DNA of 64,000 bases from Croceivirga sp. (GCA_028284285.1 JANQSA010000048.1:62001-126000); one strand, 5' to 3'. Positions 49,140 to 59,170 are shown, counted from the first letter of the stretch. Translations and numbers: made by a program. Notes: a model not told the origin generated them from the sequence alone.

Positions 49140-52100
49140 ATGTTACAAAAGATCCTCGTCCCAATTTCTTTGTGTTTTTTCCTTTTTGCGGTGCAAGCCC
49201 AAGAACCTTATTTTCTGCTCGATCCTACATTAAGCCCGGATGGTAGTACTGTTGTCTTTAGCTACGACAGCGATCTATGGAGCGTCCCCTCCAGGGGCGG
49301 AACGGCCATGCGGTTAACCGCTATGGAGGGAAACGAAACTCTACCCAGGATCTCCCCGGATGGGCAATGGCTGGCCTTTAGTGGCAGTGGCGACGGAAAT
49401 ACCAATGTGTATATGATGCCCCTTAAGGGTGGGGAAATAGAACAGCTCACTTTTCATGATGGTGCCGATGAGGTGGATAGTTGGTCCTGGGATTCCAAGC
49501 ACATCTACTTCACGTCAAGTAGGGAAAATCGTTTTTCCGGATTTACGGTATCCCTATCGGGCGGCACTCCCAAAAGGCTTTTTCACCATTATTTTGATAA
49601 TTCTCATAATGTAACGGCACATCCTAATACGGATGAGATCTTTTTTAATGAAAGCTGGGAAAGTAAATTTTTTACGAATCGCAAACGCTACAAAGGGGCC
49701 TATAATCCAAATATAAAGTCCTATAACCTAAAGACAAAGGAGTATACAGAATACACGGAGTACAATGGAAAGGATATGTGGCCTTCCTTTGATGCCAATG
49801 GGAAGCTGTTCTTTGTGTCCGATGAAGCCAATGGGGAATATAACCTGTACACCCTTAACAACAACGCCAAAACACAACTGACCCGGTTTGAGAGTTCCAT
49901 TGGCAGGCCCCAGGTCAGCGCTAATGGCGCCAAAGTAGTCTTCACCAAAGATTACCAGCTTTATCTATACGATGTAGGCTCGGGAGAAGCCCAAAAAGTT
50001 GAGATAACCCTGGCCAAGGTCAACTCTCTGAACAAACTTCAGGATTTTAAGGTTGACGGAAATATTACCCATTTTTCGGTCTCCCCGGATAACAAAAAGC
50101 TGGCCTTCATCTCTCGTGGCGAATTGTTTGTTTCCGACGTCAAAGGGAAATTCGTCAAACATATCAAAACCAAAAAAACCGAGAGGGTAAAAGAAGTCCA
50201 CTGGCTTAAGGACAATACCACCCTACTGTACACAAGAACCGACAAAGGATACTCCAATCTTTTTACCATAGCGGCTGATGGCACTCAAATAGAGAAGCAA
50301 CATACCCAAGACGCCCGAAACAACCTCAACATTTCCCTGGATGATGCGTTGAAAAGAGCGGTTTACATTAGCGGCAGGGATGAACTTCGACTGCTTGACC
50401 TAAACAGCTTTAAAAGTGAGGTTTTGGTAAAGGATGAGTTTTGGGCACTTTATGCCCCACAACCCTATTTTTCTCCCGACGGCAACCATGTACTCTACAA
50501 TGCCTACCGAAATTTTGAACATGATATTTTTACGGTTCAGCTCTCGGATAAAAAAATTACCAATCTAACCGATACGGGAGTCAACGAAACTAATGCGGTC
50601 TGGTCCCCGGACGGTAAATACGTTTATTTTTCATCCAACCTTACCCAACCCTCGTATCCCTATGGCATGCGGGAAGGGCACGTTTATCAAATGCTGCTTA
50701 ACAAATACGAGGACCCCTTTGCTTTAGAGGAATACGACAAATTATTTGAACAGGAGGAAGCTGATGAAAAAGAAGAAAAAGACGCAAAGAAAAAGAAGAA
50801 GGAGGATAAAGAAAAGAAAGAAAAACCAAAGGTGACAATTACCGAAGAAGGACTCATGGAGCGTATAAAAAAGATCAGCCCTTCTTTTGGACTTCAAATT
50901 GGGATAAAGGTACTTGCCAAGGAAAAGTCCACTCATGTATTGTACTTAAGCAATCATGACGAAGGGGAATTCAAATTATGGAAGACAACGCTCAAACCCT
51001 TTGAAGAAAACAAAACAGAGAAAGTGATGGACGAAAAAGTCCGAAACTACTCCCTTGCCTCTGCCGATGGATCCGATTATATCCTTGTAAAAGGGAATAT
51101 CCATACCCTGGATATTGCGAAAAATGCTGTCGAAAAAATAAGTATAGACCATACGTTCAGGCGGAATCTATCAGATGAATTCCATCAAATGTTTTATGAA
51201 GCCTGGGCTGGTTTTGGTGAAAACTTTTACGATGAAAACTTTCACGGAGAAGATTGGTCTGCCCTTAAGGAAAAATATGAAAAGTACTTGCCTCAAATTA
51301 CAAAACGCTCGCAATTACGACTCTTGTTCAACGATATGCTAGGCGAATTGAATACCTCCCATTTTGGATTTAGCTCAATTGGCAAAGAGGAAAACACCTT
51401 CTACAAGACCACCACCTTAGCCCCGGGCATCCAGTTTTCCAATAGCGATCCTTTTATAGTATCCCATATCGTTACAGATGGGCCGGCAGATGTAAAAGGA
51501 AAAAATATAAGGGTTGGAGACCGATTGAGAGCGGTAAACGGTGTAAAGATCGATCCGGATCTAAACCGGGAACACTATTTTATACGGCCTTCTTTGGATA
51601 AGGAAATGACCTTGACATTTGAAAGGGACGGCGCTTCCCATACCGTCAAAATACATCCCATACGCTCAAATCAACTGAGGGGACTTTTGTATGACGAGTG
51701 GGTGGACAAAAATCAAAATTATGTAGATCAAAAAAGCGATAAAAAGGTGGCCTATGTTCATATGAAAAATATGGGAGGGAACGAGCTGGAACGATTTAAG
51801 CGTGAAATGGTTTCAGAGGCTGTAAAACGAGACGCCCTGATTTTAGACCTTCGTTATAATACAGGGGGCAATGTACACGATGAAGTCTTGCGGTTTTTGT
51901 CTCAGCGACCTTATTTACAATGGAAATATCGCGAGGGAAAACTTACCCCTCAACCGAATTTTGCACCTGCAGCGAAACCCATTATTGTTCTGATCAATGA
52001 ACAGTCCCTTAGTGATGCAGAGATGACAACTGCCGGCTTCAAGGAATTAGGGCTGGGCACCCTTATCGGTACCGAAACCTATCGTTGGATCGTGTTTACC

Positions 52101-52301
52101 TCAGGTAGCGGGTTGGTAGACGGTTCATTTTATCGTCTTCCCTCGTGGGGATGTTATACGCTGGATGGGAAAAACCTGGAAAAGGAAGGGGTAAAGCCGG
52201 ATATTTTTGTTGAGGAGACCTTTAAAGATCGTATTGAGGGTAACCAACCGCAATTGGATAGGGCGCTACAGGAAATCGAAAAACAGCTAGGCGAAAAATA
52301 G
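49140..52301 (+). CDS. Tricorn-like S41 family protease
   Basis: A 1053-aa exported protease with a signal peptide (about 1-20, ending VQAQ). Two WD40/PD40-like propellers (about 25-530; LSPDGSTVVFSYDSDLW, ISPDGQWLAFSGSGDGN, WSPDGKYVYFSSNL) precede a highly charged Lys/Glu linker (about 540-565). A PDZ domain (about 760-850) and the S41 catalytic core follow, with His in LNTSHFGF, LDLRYNTGGN and the nucleophile Ser in LINEQSLSDAEM. The layout is that of tricorn peptidase homologues, which degrade peptides. Its location is probably periplasmic. It shares a short divergent promoter region with the lactonase gene. Confidence 0.93.
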   Translation: MLQKILVPISLCFFLFAVQAQEPYFLLDPTLSPDGSTVVFSYDSDLWSVPSRGGTAMRLTAMEGNETLPRISPDGQWLAFSGSGDGNTNVYMMPLKGGEIEQLTFHDGADEVDSWSWDSKHIYFTSSRENRFSGFTVSLSGGTPKRLFHHYFDNSHNVTAHPNTDEIFFNESWESKFFTNRKRYKGAYNPNIKSYNLKTKEYTEYTEYNGKDMWPSFDANGKLFFVSDEANGEYNLYTLNNNAKTQLTRFESSIGRPQVSANGAKVVFTKDYQLYLYDVGSGEAQKVEITLAKVNSLNKLQDFKVDGNITHFSVSPDNKKLAFISRGELFVSDVKGKFVKHIKTKKTERVKEVHWLKDNTTLLYTRTDKGYSNLFTIAADGTQIEKQHTQDARNNLNISLDDALKRAVYISGRDELRLLDLNSFKSEVLVKDEFWALYAPQPYFSPDGNHVLYNAYRNFEHDIFTVQLSDKKITNLTDTGVNETNAVWSPDGKYVYFSSNLTQPSYPYGMREGHVYQMLLNKYEDPFALEEYDKLFEQEEADEKEEKDAKKKKKEDKEKKEKPKVTITEEGLMERIKKISPSFGLQIGIKVLAKEKSTHVLYLSNHDEGEFKLWKTTLKPFEENKTEKVMDEKVRNYSLASADGSDYILVKGNIHTLDIAKNAVEKISIDHTFRRNLSDEFHQMFYEAWAGFGENFYDENFHGEDWSALKEKYEKYLPQITKRSQLRLLFNDMLGELNTSHFGFSSIGKEENTFYKTTTLAPGIQFSNSDPFIVSHIVTDGPADVKGKNIRVGDRLRAVNGVKIDPDLNREHYFIRPSLDKEMTLTFERDGASHTVKIHPIRSNQLRGLLYDEWVDKNQNYVDQKSDKKVAYVHMKNMGGNELERFKREMVSEAVKRDALILDLRYNTGGNVHDEVLRFLSQRPYLQWKYREGKLTPQPNFAPAAKPIIVLINEQSLSDAEMTTAGFKELGLGTLIGTETYRWIVFTSGSGLVDGSFYRLPSWGCYTLDGKNLEKEGVKPDIFVEETFKDRIEGNQPQLDRALQEIEKQLGEK

Positions 52302-52412
52302 CATAGGTTAGGGTGAGGATCAAGCCTACCCGGGTTTAACTGCCCGACTAAAATCAGATGGATTTCCCTGTTTGTATCAGATAGCTGACAATACCAACCG
52401 ACACCGCAAACA

Positions 52413-53423
52413 ATGGATAGCGCTTCCGGCATACTCGTTTTAAGTTGTCTTGGCATTGCTCAGGCTCTTTTCCTGTGTTGTTACCTGTTTACGTTAAAAA
52501 AGGGAAACCGGAAGGCTCATGTTTTTTTGGCGCTTCTGATACTGGGACTAACCCTGAGAATTGGGAAATCCATTCTCAACGAATACCTGCAACTCCTCCC
52601 CTGGCAGCGAAATCTGGGCATTGCCGGTATCTTATTGGTAGGCCCCAGCCTCTGGTTTTATGGCAAATTGCTATTTCGGCAGGAGGAAGAAACCCCAAAA
52701 TGGTCCTATCTGCATTTTATCCCTTATGTTCTTTTTTCGGCTTTTTCCGCTATGATTCCGAATCGTTTTGATTTCGCTTCCCTCCTGATCTATTATCTGG
52801 TTTTTGGTCATTTATTGTTTTATATCCTACTGTCTGCGGTGCAATGTTACCGTTTTCGACAAAATATCAGGAAACCGCTTTTTAACTGGTACCGAAACCT
52901 TGTCATCGGGGTAAGCATTATTTGGGGTTTTTATATCGGAAATGTCTCAGGGGTCATCCCTTTTTATATTGGCGGGGCCATTTGTTATACTTTTTTGGTG
53001 TATCTGTTTTCGTTTTTGTTTTTGCGAAAACATACTTTTTCCCTGGAAAAATATCAGCGTTCTTCTATGGATGCCCATACCTCCAGACAATTGATGGAAG
53101 CCACTACCGAACTTTTTTCTTCCAGGGAGATCTATCTGGAGCCACAATTGTCCTTACAAGAGGTCTCCACTATTTTAAACACCTCGCCCAGAAAACTCTC
53201 CCAGGTGGTCAATGAAAACAAAGGCATGAACTTTTCCGAATTTGTAAACTCTTATCGCATAGAAAAGGCCAAAACCCTTTTGACGGCACCCGAACATAAA
53301 AAAGAAAAAATGGCAACCATCGCCTATGACTCCGGTTTCGGCAATGTTACGTCCTTTAATCTGGCGTTTAAATCCTTTACCAACCTCACCCCCTCGGAAT
53401 TCAGGAAACGAAATGGTAAATAG
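52413..53423 (+). CDS. AraC-family regulator with N-terminal membrane domain
   Basis: A 336-aa protein. The N-terminal half has about six to seven hydrophobic helices (ILVLSCLGIAQALFLCCYLF, AHVFLALLILGLTLRI, ...YTFLVYLFSFLFL). The C-terminal AraC-type helix-turn-helix domain (about 235-335) has LSLQEVSTILNTSPRKLSQVVN and ATIAYDSGFGNVTSFNLAFK, ending FTNLTPSEFRKRNGK. Membrane-integrated AraC regulators of this type are common in Bacteroidetes and presumably sense envelope signals directly. Its targets may include the downstream PQQ dehydrogenase gene (78 bp away), but that is inference from position only. Confidence 0.88.
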   Translation: MDSASGILVLSCLGIAQALFLCCYLFTLKKGNRKAHVFLALLILGLTLRIGKSILNEYLQLLPWQRNLGIAGILLVGPSLWFYGKLLFRQEEETPKWSYLHFIPYVLFSAFSAMIPNRFDFASLLIYYLVFGHLLFYILLSAVQCYRFRQNIRKPLFNWYRNLVIGVSIIWGFYIGNVSGVIPFYIGGAICYTFLVYLFSFLFLRKHTFSLEKYQRSSMDAHTSRQLMEATTELFSSREIYLEPQLSLQEVSTILNTSPRKLSQVVNENKGMNFSEFVNSYRIEKAKTLLTAPEHKKEKMATIAYDSGFGNVTSFNLAFKSFTNLTPSEFRKRNGK

Positions 53424-53501
53424 AGCCGCTTTTCGTTTTAATGATCATGATTTTTAAAGCCTGGTGGATTTTATAGCGCTTTCTTTACGGAAAAGTAAAC
53501 C

Positions 53502-54662
53502 ATGCGCTATCTCGTCACCCTCTCGTTTTTAAGCCTTTTGGCCTGCCATACCACTACCGAAAAAAAGCCCGTTACTCCTTCCATTCTTCCTTCAAAGCAG
53601 ATTGTTTTTGAAGGGCTTAATCGTCCCTGGAGCATAGCGTTTCTAAATGAGGATGAGGTGTTGGTAACCGAAAAAAATGGCGATTTAGTGAAGGTACACA
53701 TACAAACCAAAGCGAGGAACGTCATCAAAGGGTTCCCAAAGGATCTTACTGATAGCATAGGGGCTATTCACATAGGTGACAATTCCGGCATTTTTGAAGT
53801 ACTACTACATCCCGAATTTGAAAAAAACCGATTGGTATACCTTTCCTATGCCGCTAAGAAAAAGGGAGAAGGTAAAACCACCAAGTTTGTTCAGGCCAAA
53901 CTGGAAAACGATTCCTTGTCACATCTGAAGCCGATATTGATCGCAGCACCCTACTCCAATATCAACTACCACTATGGGGGTGGAATGGCCATTGGTGGCG
54001 ACAAAAAGCTCTATCTCACGGTTGGGGAGCGCCTCTTTTGGGAGCATGATGAGCCCCCTTTGCCTATTGCCCAGGATGTAACCGATAAACGCGGAAAAAT
54101 CCACCGTTTCAATTTGGATGGCAGCATACCTGAAGATAATCCGGAGCTGGGACCGGATGCCGTTCCGAGTATTTACGCCTTGGGTATTCGAAATACACAG
54201 GGTATTGCGCTACAACCGGAAACCAATACGCTTTGGTTCTCCGAACACGGCACTATTGAAGGAGATGAACTCAATATACTTGCCGCCGGCGCCAACTATG
54301 GTTGGCCTAACCAAACTACAGGGCGCCTGCGCAGCCAGGATTACACACCTCCTAAATTGGAGGGGGTTACCTTCACCCCACCTACCTGGTTTTGGCACCA
54401 TACCGTGGCGCCAACAGGGTTGTGTTTTTACACCGGCGATGAGTTTCCCTCCTGGAAGAATAACCTATTCGTCCCGGGGCTGTCCAGGGGCAGTCTTTGG
54501 CGATTTCATATAGAAGGCGACACCATCAAGAGCGCAGAAGAGTTGTTCCTGGATGATCGGGTACGTTCCCGCAAAGTGGCCCAAAGCCCCGAGGGCAAAC
54601 TCTATCTTTTGACCGATGAAGAAGAAGGAAAAATCATTAGAATATTGCCTAAACACCAATAA
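53502..54662 (+). CDS. PQQ-dependent sugar dehydrogenase-like protein (soluble GDH fold)
   Basis: A 386-aa six-bladed propeller with a lipoprotein signal (about 1-16, LLACHTTT). Motifs of the GSDH group include NRPWSIAFLNEDEVLVTEKNG, HPEFEKNRLVYLSYA, HYGGGMAIGGDKKLYLTVGE, IYALGIRNTQGIAL, SEHGTIEGDELNIL, GANYGWP and HHTVAPTGLCFYTG. Oxidation of aldose sugars to lactones with PQQ is the usual reaction. It is anchored in the periplasm or outer membrane. It follows an AraC regulator and is followed by an NTF2-like secreted protein. Confidence 0.9.
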   Translation: MRYLVTLSFLSLLACHTTTEKKPVTPSILPSKQIVFEGLNRPWSIAFLNEDEVLVTEKNGDLVKVHIQTKARNVIKGFPKDLTDSIGAIHIGDNSGIFEVLLHPEFEKNRLVYLSYAAKKKGEGKTTKFVQAKLENDSLSHLKPILIAAPYSNINYHYGGGMAIGGDKKLYLTVGERLFWEHDEPPLPIAQDVTDKRGKIHRFNLDGSIPEDNPELGPDAVPSIYALGIRNTQGIALQPETNTLWFSEHGTIEGDELNILAAGANYGWPNQTTGRLRSQDYTPPKLEGVTFTPPTWFWHHTVAPTGLCFYTGDEFPSWKNNLFVPGLSRGSLWRFHIEGDTIKSAEELFLDDRVRSRKVAQSPEGKLYLLTDEEEGKIIRILPKHQ

Positions 54663-54672
54663 ATCCATTTTT

Positions 54673-55092
54673 ATGAAAACAGTTTTGTTCGCCCTTACAA
54701 GCCTAATGACCCTTGGTGGCTTTGCCCAATCCGAAGAGGAAGCGATTCGGAAAACCCTCCAAAAATATATCAAAGGCTCCTCGTATAGCAATATGGAGAT
54801 GATCCAGGCCGCCTTTTACGAGGAAGCTGATCTCTTTTTATCTAAAGAGGGGCAGGAAATCTGGGTGTTGTCGCCCAAGGAATACGCTGCCCTTTTCCAA
54901 AACCGGGAACAAGGGGTTTTCAACGGGCGCGAAGGTAAAATACTGGCTATAGATTATGCGAATGACATTGCCACTGCAAAGGCAGAGATCCTGATCCCCA
55001 CCAGAAAGCTACATTTTGTAGATCTGTTTCTCCTGAAAAAACTATCAGGTGAGTGGAAAATTATTAGCAAAGCGGCTACTGTACTGCAGTAG
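54673..55092 (+). CDS. Secreted NTF2-like / lumazine-binding-like protein
   Basis: A 139-aa exported protein with a signal peptide (MKTVLFALTSLMTLGGFAQ). The mature part has the SnoaL/NTF2-like pattern seen in PF12893-type 'putative lumazine-binding' proteins: EEEAIRKTLQKYIKGSSYSN at the start, AAFYEEADLFL, AIDYANDIATAKAEILI and FVDLFLLKKLSGEWKIISK. The start at 54673 is chosen because it begins the signal peptide. Role unknown; often attached to hydrolases. The next gene is a serine hydrolase 47 bp downstream. Confidence 0.85.
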   Translation: MKTVLFALTSLMTLGGFAQSEEEAIRKTLQKYIKGSSYSNMEMIQAAFYEEADLFLSKEGQEIWVLSPKEYAALFQNREQGVFNGREGKILAIDYANDIATAKAEILIPTRKLHFVDLFLLKKLSGEWKIISKAATVLQ

Positions 55093-55139
55093 TATGACAT
55101 ACAACAACACATTGTACTAATAGCTAAAATTGCAGCATC

Positions 55140-56597
55140 TTGATAAGGTCTTTTAACACGAACGGTCATTTAATTCTTTTGGTCTGGCACCTTCTTGTTA
55201 CGCTATGCGGTGCCACCAGTCTTTTTTCCCAATCCAAATTGTTACCGAGTGAACAAATTGACGCTTTGTTTTCTACATACTCCTCGGAAACCCCAGGCGT
55301 TGCGGTGGGTATAATAAGCAAAGGCAATCTCATTTTTTCCAGGGGATACGGTTCAGCTAATCTTGAATATACTATTCCCATTACTCCCAAAACAATATTT
55401 CATGTGGCTTCTGTTTCGAAGCAATTTACGGCCTTTGCCATCTACCTTTTAAAAGATCAAGGCCTGATAAACCTTGGTGATGACATTCGCAAATACATTC
55501 CTGAATTGCCCGATTATGGTGCTACGATAAGAATACACCATCTTTTAGCCCATACCAGTGGTCTGAGAGATCAATGGGCACTATTAACCTTAGCAGGTTG
55601 GCAGCTAGAAGATATTATTACAACCGAGCAAATCGTAAACCTTATGATTCAACAAAAGGCCTTGAATTTTAAACCAGGTACGGCATTTGGTTATTGTAAC
55701 ACCAGCTACACCCTTCTTGCAGAAATCGTCGAGCGGGTAACCGGTAAAGGTTTTAGTGAGTTTACCTACGAAAACATCTTCATGCCTTTGGAAATGGTAA
55801 ATACACAGTTTTATGGCGATTTCCATAAGGTTGTAAAGAACCGTGCCTATTCTTATGAATTCAAAGACAAGTCCTACGTTAAAAAGAAGCTTAATTATTC
55901 CAACGTTGGCCCTACTAGCCTTTTTACCAATGTTGAAGATTTGGTCAAATGGAGCAACAATTTTGAAAAACCGATAGTAGGCAACAAAAATCTTATTGCG
56001 GAATTTAATGAAGTCGCTACACTGGATAATGGCAATCCGGTAATCTTCCGGATCATCAATGAAGATACCTTGTACCACGCCAAAGGACAACTTTTAAGAA
56101 ATTATAGAGGTATTTTAATGCTTAAACATGGTGGTCATGATGCAGGATTTAGGTCGTTTCTGGCGCGCTTCCCAAAAGAACGCGTCACTGTCATTACCTT
56201 AAGTAATGATGAGCACTTCGAGATTTTCGCCAGGGGACTGGAGATTTCAGAATTTTACCTCAAAGATGAGATGACTGGTAGTACACCGGTACCAACCACG
56301 TTTTTTGATAACGAAAAAGAGGAAAAACAATATGACGTTGCCTTGAAAACATTTGTTGGTCAATATTCAAGTGAGGAATTATCTACTACCTACACTATAC
56401 TTGTAGAGGACAATGAACTGGTAATTCATCACAAAAGACTTCCAAATATGACCTTGAAAAGGATAGGCGAAACAGAATTTTCAGGCAACAATTATTTCGA
56501 TTTCAAGATAGATTTCTTAGTAGACGATACGCAAAAGGTTAACGGGTTTACCATATCAAATTTTGGGGTAAAGAATGTAATCTTCAATAAGATATAG
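55140..56597 (+). CDS. Beta-lactamase-family serine hydrolase (class C fold)
   Basis: A 485-aa exported serine hydrolase. After a signal segment (about 10-30) the SxxK motif Ser91-Val-Ser-Lys94 appears in FHVASVSKQF; the second motif is Tyr-Cys-Asn in GYCNTSYTLL, where Tyr-Ser/Ala-Asn is usual, and HGGHDAG supplies the third. An extra C-terminal beta domain (about 390-485) is present. This group includes esterases and D-amino-acid or peptidoglycan hydrolases; beta-lactam hydrolysis is not implied. The start is a TTG at 55140 because no in-frame ATG exists between it and an upstream stop. A bidirectional terminator-like hairpin follows (56604-56640). Confidence 0.88.
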   Translation: MIRSFNTNGHLILLVWHLLVTLCGATSLFSQSKLLPSEQIDALFSTYSSETPGVAVGIISKGNLIFSRGYGSANLEYTIPITPKTIFHVASVSKQFTAFAIYLLKDQGLINLGDDIRKYIPELPDYGATIRIHHLLAHTSGLRDQWALLTLAGWQLEDIITTEQIVNLMIQQKALNFKPGTAFGYCNTSYTLLAEIVERVTGKGFSEFTYENIFMPLEMVNTQFYGDFHKVVKNRAYSYEFKDKSYVKKKLNYSNVGPTSLFTNVEDLVKWSNNFEKPIVGNKNLIAEFNEVATLDNGNPVIFRIINEDTLYHAKGQLLRNYRGILMLKHGGHDAGFRSFLARFPKERVTVITLSNDEHFEIFARGLEISEFYLKDEMTGSTPVPTTFFDNEKEEKQYDVALKTFVGQYSSEELSTTYTILVEDNELVIHHKRLPNMTLKRIGETEFSGNNYFDFKIDFLVDDTQKVNGFTISNFGVKNVIFNKI

Positions 56598-56603
56598 TTA
56601 AGG

Positions 56604-56640
56604 AAAAACCTAGGTATTATGGGGTAATTGTTAGGTTTTT
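56604..56640. terminator. Bidirectional terminator between convergent genes
   Basis: AAAAACCTA (56604-56612) pairs with TAGGTTTTT (56632-56640) around a 19-base loop. A- and T-runs at the ends allow action in both directions. It overlaps the last codons of the MATE gene. Confidence 0.5.
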
Positions 56641-58002
56641 TGCAATGTCCTTTCTCAAATACAACCCAGTAACAATGGTGGCCAGTACATCGGCGATAGG
56701 GAAAGCAAGCCAAACGCCCAGTTCTCCCAAAAAATTGGGTAAAATCAAAATAAGGGGTATAAAGAAGAAGCCCTGTCGGGTGAGTGTAAGTAACAAGGCA
56801 GGAACGGCCTTGCCCACCGCCTGAAAATAGGCCGCTCCAATAAGTTGTAAGGCAATGATGGGGGTAGCGGCAAAGACCAATCGCATCGCCAAAGGAGCAT
56901 GTTCCAAAACAAAGGCATTGGTCTTCAATTCTTCCAAAGGCAGATCCAGCCGGTCGCTAAGGAATAAATCGGCAATTTCTCTGGGAAAGACCATTAAAAT
57001 AACAAATACTACCGTCGCTACCAGGGCGGCATATTTGATTGCAGTGTAGATGGATTCCCTTACTCTGTCATACTGAATAGCTCCATAATTGTACCCGGCA
57101 ATAGGCAAAAAACCCTGTGTAACTCCAAAAACCGGGAAGAGGGCAAACATCAGCATTCTGCCTATAATAGCATAAACCGCTACCAAAGGTTCCCCACCCA
57201 GGTTGAATAAAATATTGTTTAACAATAAATAGATGATACTGGTAACGGCCTGGCGCGACAAGGTAACAAAACCCAGGGCGCTAATTTCCCGTAATATGGG
57301 TCGGTGTAACCCAAAGTGAGAAAATCTAATTTTCAACTCGGAATGCCTGGAAAGAAAGAAGTAGATAATATACCCGAGACAGAGGAGGTATCCCGCTGTT
57401 GTAGCCCAGGCTGCTCCATGCATCCCCCAATCAAAGACATAGATAAAAAGATAATCCAAAAACAGATTCCCCACTGAGGGAATGATCATCGCGATCATGG
57501 CAAATTTGGGTTTCCCCTCGGCGCGGATCACTGTATTTCCCATCATACAGAGCGCCAGAAAAGGCACACCGTACAGTACAATGATATAATAGATCTTAGC
57601 CGGTCCAAAAATGCCCCCTTTACCCCCAAAGGCCGGGATAAGGGTATCCACAAATTGAAGCCCTAAGGCCACCATGGTAATGGTTAGCAAAAGGGTTAGC
57701 GTAATCTGATTTCCAAACGTTTTTAAGGCTTTCTCCTTATTCCCCGATCCAAGTGCGCGGGAAATGATACTGGATCCGCCAATCCCAATAGCCATCCCCA
57801 GGGCAGCAATAAAAAAGGATACCGGTAAAACCACGTTGATGGCCGCTATGGCAATAGAACCGATCCAATTCCCCACAAAAATAGAGTCTACCAAAACATT
57901 GATAGACATGACCAGTATCCCTATGGAAGCGGGAACCGCTTGTTTTACAAGCAACTTCCCAATGGGTTCCGTACCCAGTTCCTCGGAGGTTACTTTGGCC
58001 AT
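56617..58002 (-). CDS. MATE family efflux transporter
   Basis: A 461-aa inner-membrane transporter with about 12 helices in two related halves: DSIFVGNWIGSIAIAAINVV, GIGGSSIISRALGSGNKEKA and, in the second half, GVTQGFLPIAGYNYGAIQYDR. MATE proteins export drugs or metabolites using Na+ or H+. The start at MAKVTSEELGTEPIGKLL (58002) is chosen because it forms a TAATG overlap with the hemH stop, giving translational coupling; the longer frame to 58065 would read a Gly/Pro-rich extension inside hemH. The coupling to heme synthesis raises the possibility of a porphyrin or heme-related export role, which is inference. Confidence 0.9.
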   Translation of the reverse strand: MAKVTSEELGTEPIGKLLVKQAVPASIGILVMSINVLVDSIFVGNWIGSIAIAAINVVLPVSFFIAALGMAIGIGGSSIISRALGSGNKEKALKTFGNQITLTLLLTITMVALGLQFVDTLIPAFGGKGGIFGPAKIYYIIVLYGVPFLALCMMGNTVIRAEGKPKFAMIAMIIPSVGNLFLDYLFIYVFDWGMHGAAWATTAGYLLCLGYIIYFFLSRHSELKIRFSHFGLHRPILREISALGFVTLSRQAVTSIIYLLLNNILFNLGGEPLVAVYAIIGRMLMFALFPVFGVTQGFLPIAGYNYGAIQYDRVRESIYTAIKYAALVATVVFVILMVFPREIADLFLSDRLDLPLEELKTNAFVLEHAPLAMRLVFAATPIIALQLIGAAYFQAVGKAVPALLLTLTRQGFFFIPLILILPNFLGELGVWLAFPIADVLATIVTGLYLRKDIAKNLTITP

Positions 58003-59036
58003 TAGACGGGCAGCATTTCCTTTTCTTCCCAATCCTTTATCCATTGGGCCACCAGGGCCACCCAATCTTCACGATCATTAAGGCATGGGATATGTTTGTA
58101 TTCCTTTCCCCCGGCTTCTTTGAATTCTTCTTCCCCCTCCATGGCAATTTCTTCCAGGGTCTCCAGGCAGTCCGAAACAAAGGCAGGAGTTACCACAGCT
58201 AAACGTGTTTTGCCTTCTTTGGCCAAACGCTCAAACTCATAATCCGTATAGGGCTTCAACCAGGGATCTCCTGCTAAACGCGATTGAAAGGAAGAGCTTA
58301 CCTTTTCATCCGGTAATCCCAACGCTTTTTTTACCCTTTCCGTAGTATCATAGCACTGGTGTCTATAGCAGGTATGATGTGCCACCGAATTGATTTTACA
58401 GCATTGTCCGTCAATCTTGCAATGGAATTTGGTGGGATCGGACTTTCGAATATGCCGCTCCGGGATCCCATGGTAGGAAAACAGGATATGATCGTATTCA
58501 AATCCTTCCAGGCCTTCAGCAATACTCCGGGACAATACCTCAATGTACTCCGTATTCCGATAAAAGGCCGGCAGGGTGGTAACCTTCATATCCGGATAAT
58601 GTTCTTGTTGTTCTTTTAGAGCTTTTACCACAACCGTTTCATAGGAAGACATGGCATAGTGCGGGTATAAGGGTACAAGTAGCACCTCATCCACATCCTG
58701 ATCCGCCAGTTCCTGCAGGCCTTCCCTAATGTTTCCACTACCGTATCGCATGCCCAGGGCCACAGGTAGGGTTACTTTTTCCCGTACCTTCTGTGCAAAT
58801 CTGTTCGAAATGATGATAAGTGGGGAGCCTTCTTCCCACCAGATCTTGGCATAGGCCTTTGCCGATCGTTTTGGCCGGGTGTTCAGGATAATTCCCCTAA
58901 CAATAATATTCCGCAACACCGGATTTACATCTATCACCCTTTCATCCATCAAAAATTCATCCAGATACGGTTTCAGGTCTTTTTTTGAGGGACTATCCGG
59001 TGATCCGAGATTAACCAGAAGTACTCCTTTTTTCAT
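58002..59036 (-). CDS. hemH: Ferrochelatase
   Basis: A 344-aa enzyme inserting Fe2+ into protoporphyrin IX, the last step of protoheme synthesis. The ferrochelatase signature with the catalytic His189 is in LFSYHGIPERH, and the N-terminus KKGVLLVNLGSPDSPSK is typical. A Cys-rich insertion (Cys206, 212, 213, then CYRHQCYD) is common to Bacteroidetes members. The acidic metal path DCLETLEEIA is present near the C-terminus. It overlaps the MATE gene by one base (TAATG). A -7 box (TATTTTTG, 59054-59061) lies 17 bp upstream. Cytoplasmic, membrane-associated. Confidence 0.96.
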   Translation of the reverse strand: MKKGVLLVNLGSPDSPSKKDLKPYLDEFLMDERVIDVNPVLRNIIVRGIILNTRPKRSAKAYAKIWWEEGSPLIIISNRFAQKVREKVTLPVALGMRYGSGNIREGLQELADQDVDEVLLVPLYPHYAMSSYETVVVKALKEQQEHYPDMKVTTLPAFYRNTEYIEVLSRSIAEGLEGFEYDHILFSYHGIPERHIRKSDPTKFHCKIDGQCCKINSVAHHTCYRHQCYDTTERVKKALGLPDEKVSSSFQSRLAGDPWLKPYTDYEFERLAKEGKTRLAVVTPAFVSDCLETLEEIAMEGEEEFKEAGGKEYKHIPCLNDREDWVALVAQWIKDWEEKEMLPV

Positions 59037-59053
59037 AGCTTCATTTTGAGCTG

Positions 59054-59061
59054 CAAAAATA
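59054..59061 (-). promoter_or_regulatory. -7 box (TATTTTTG) for hemH
   Basis: A perfect TAnnTTTG match 17 bp before the hemH ATG. It presumably drives hemH and the coupled MATE gene. No -33 TTG at usual spacing. Confidence 0.45.
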
Positions 59062-59170
59062 CGCTTTGTGTTGATATTCTGTTTTTATTGCCCCGATTAC
59101 TTATTTATGGGGGATAGAGATTTTCGATTTGACATAAGAATAGTACCTTTTTACAAAATAATAGTAGCTA

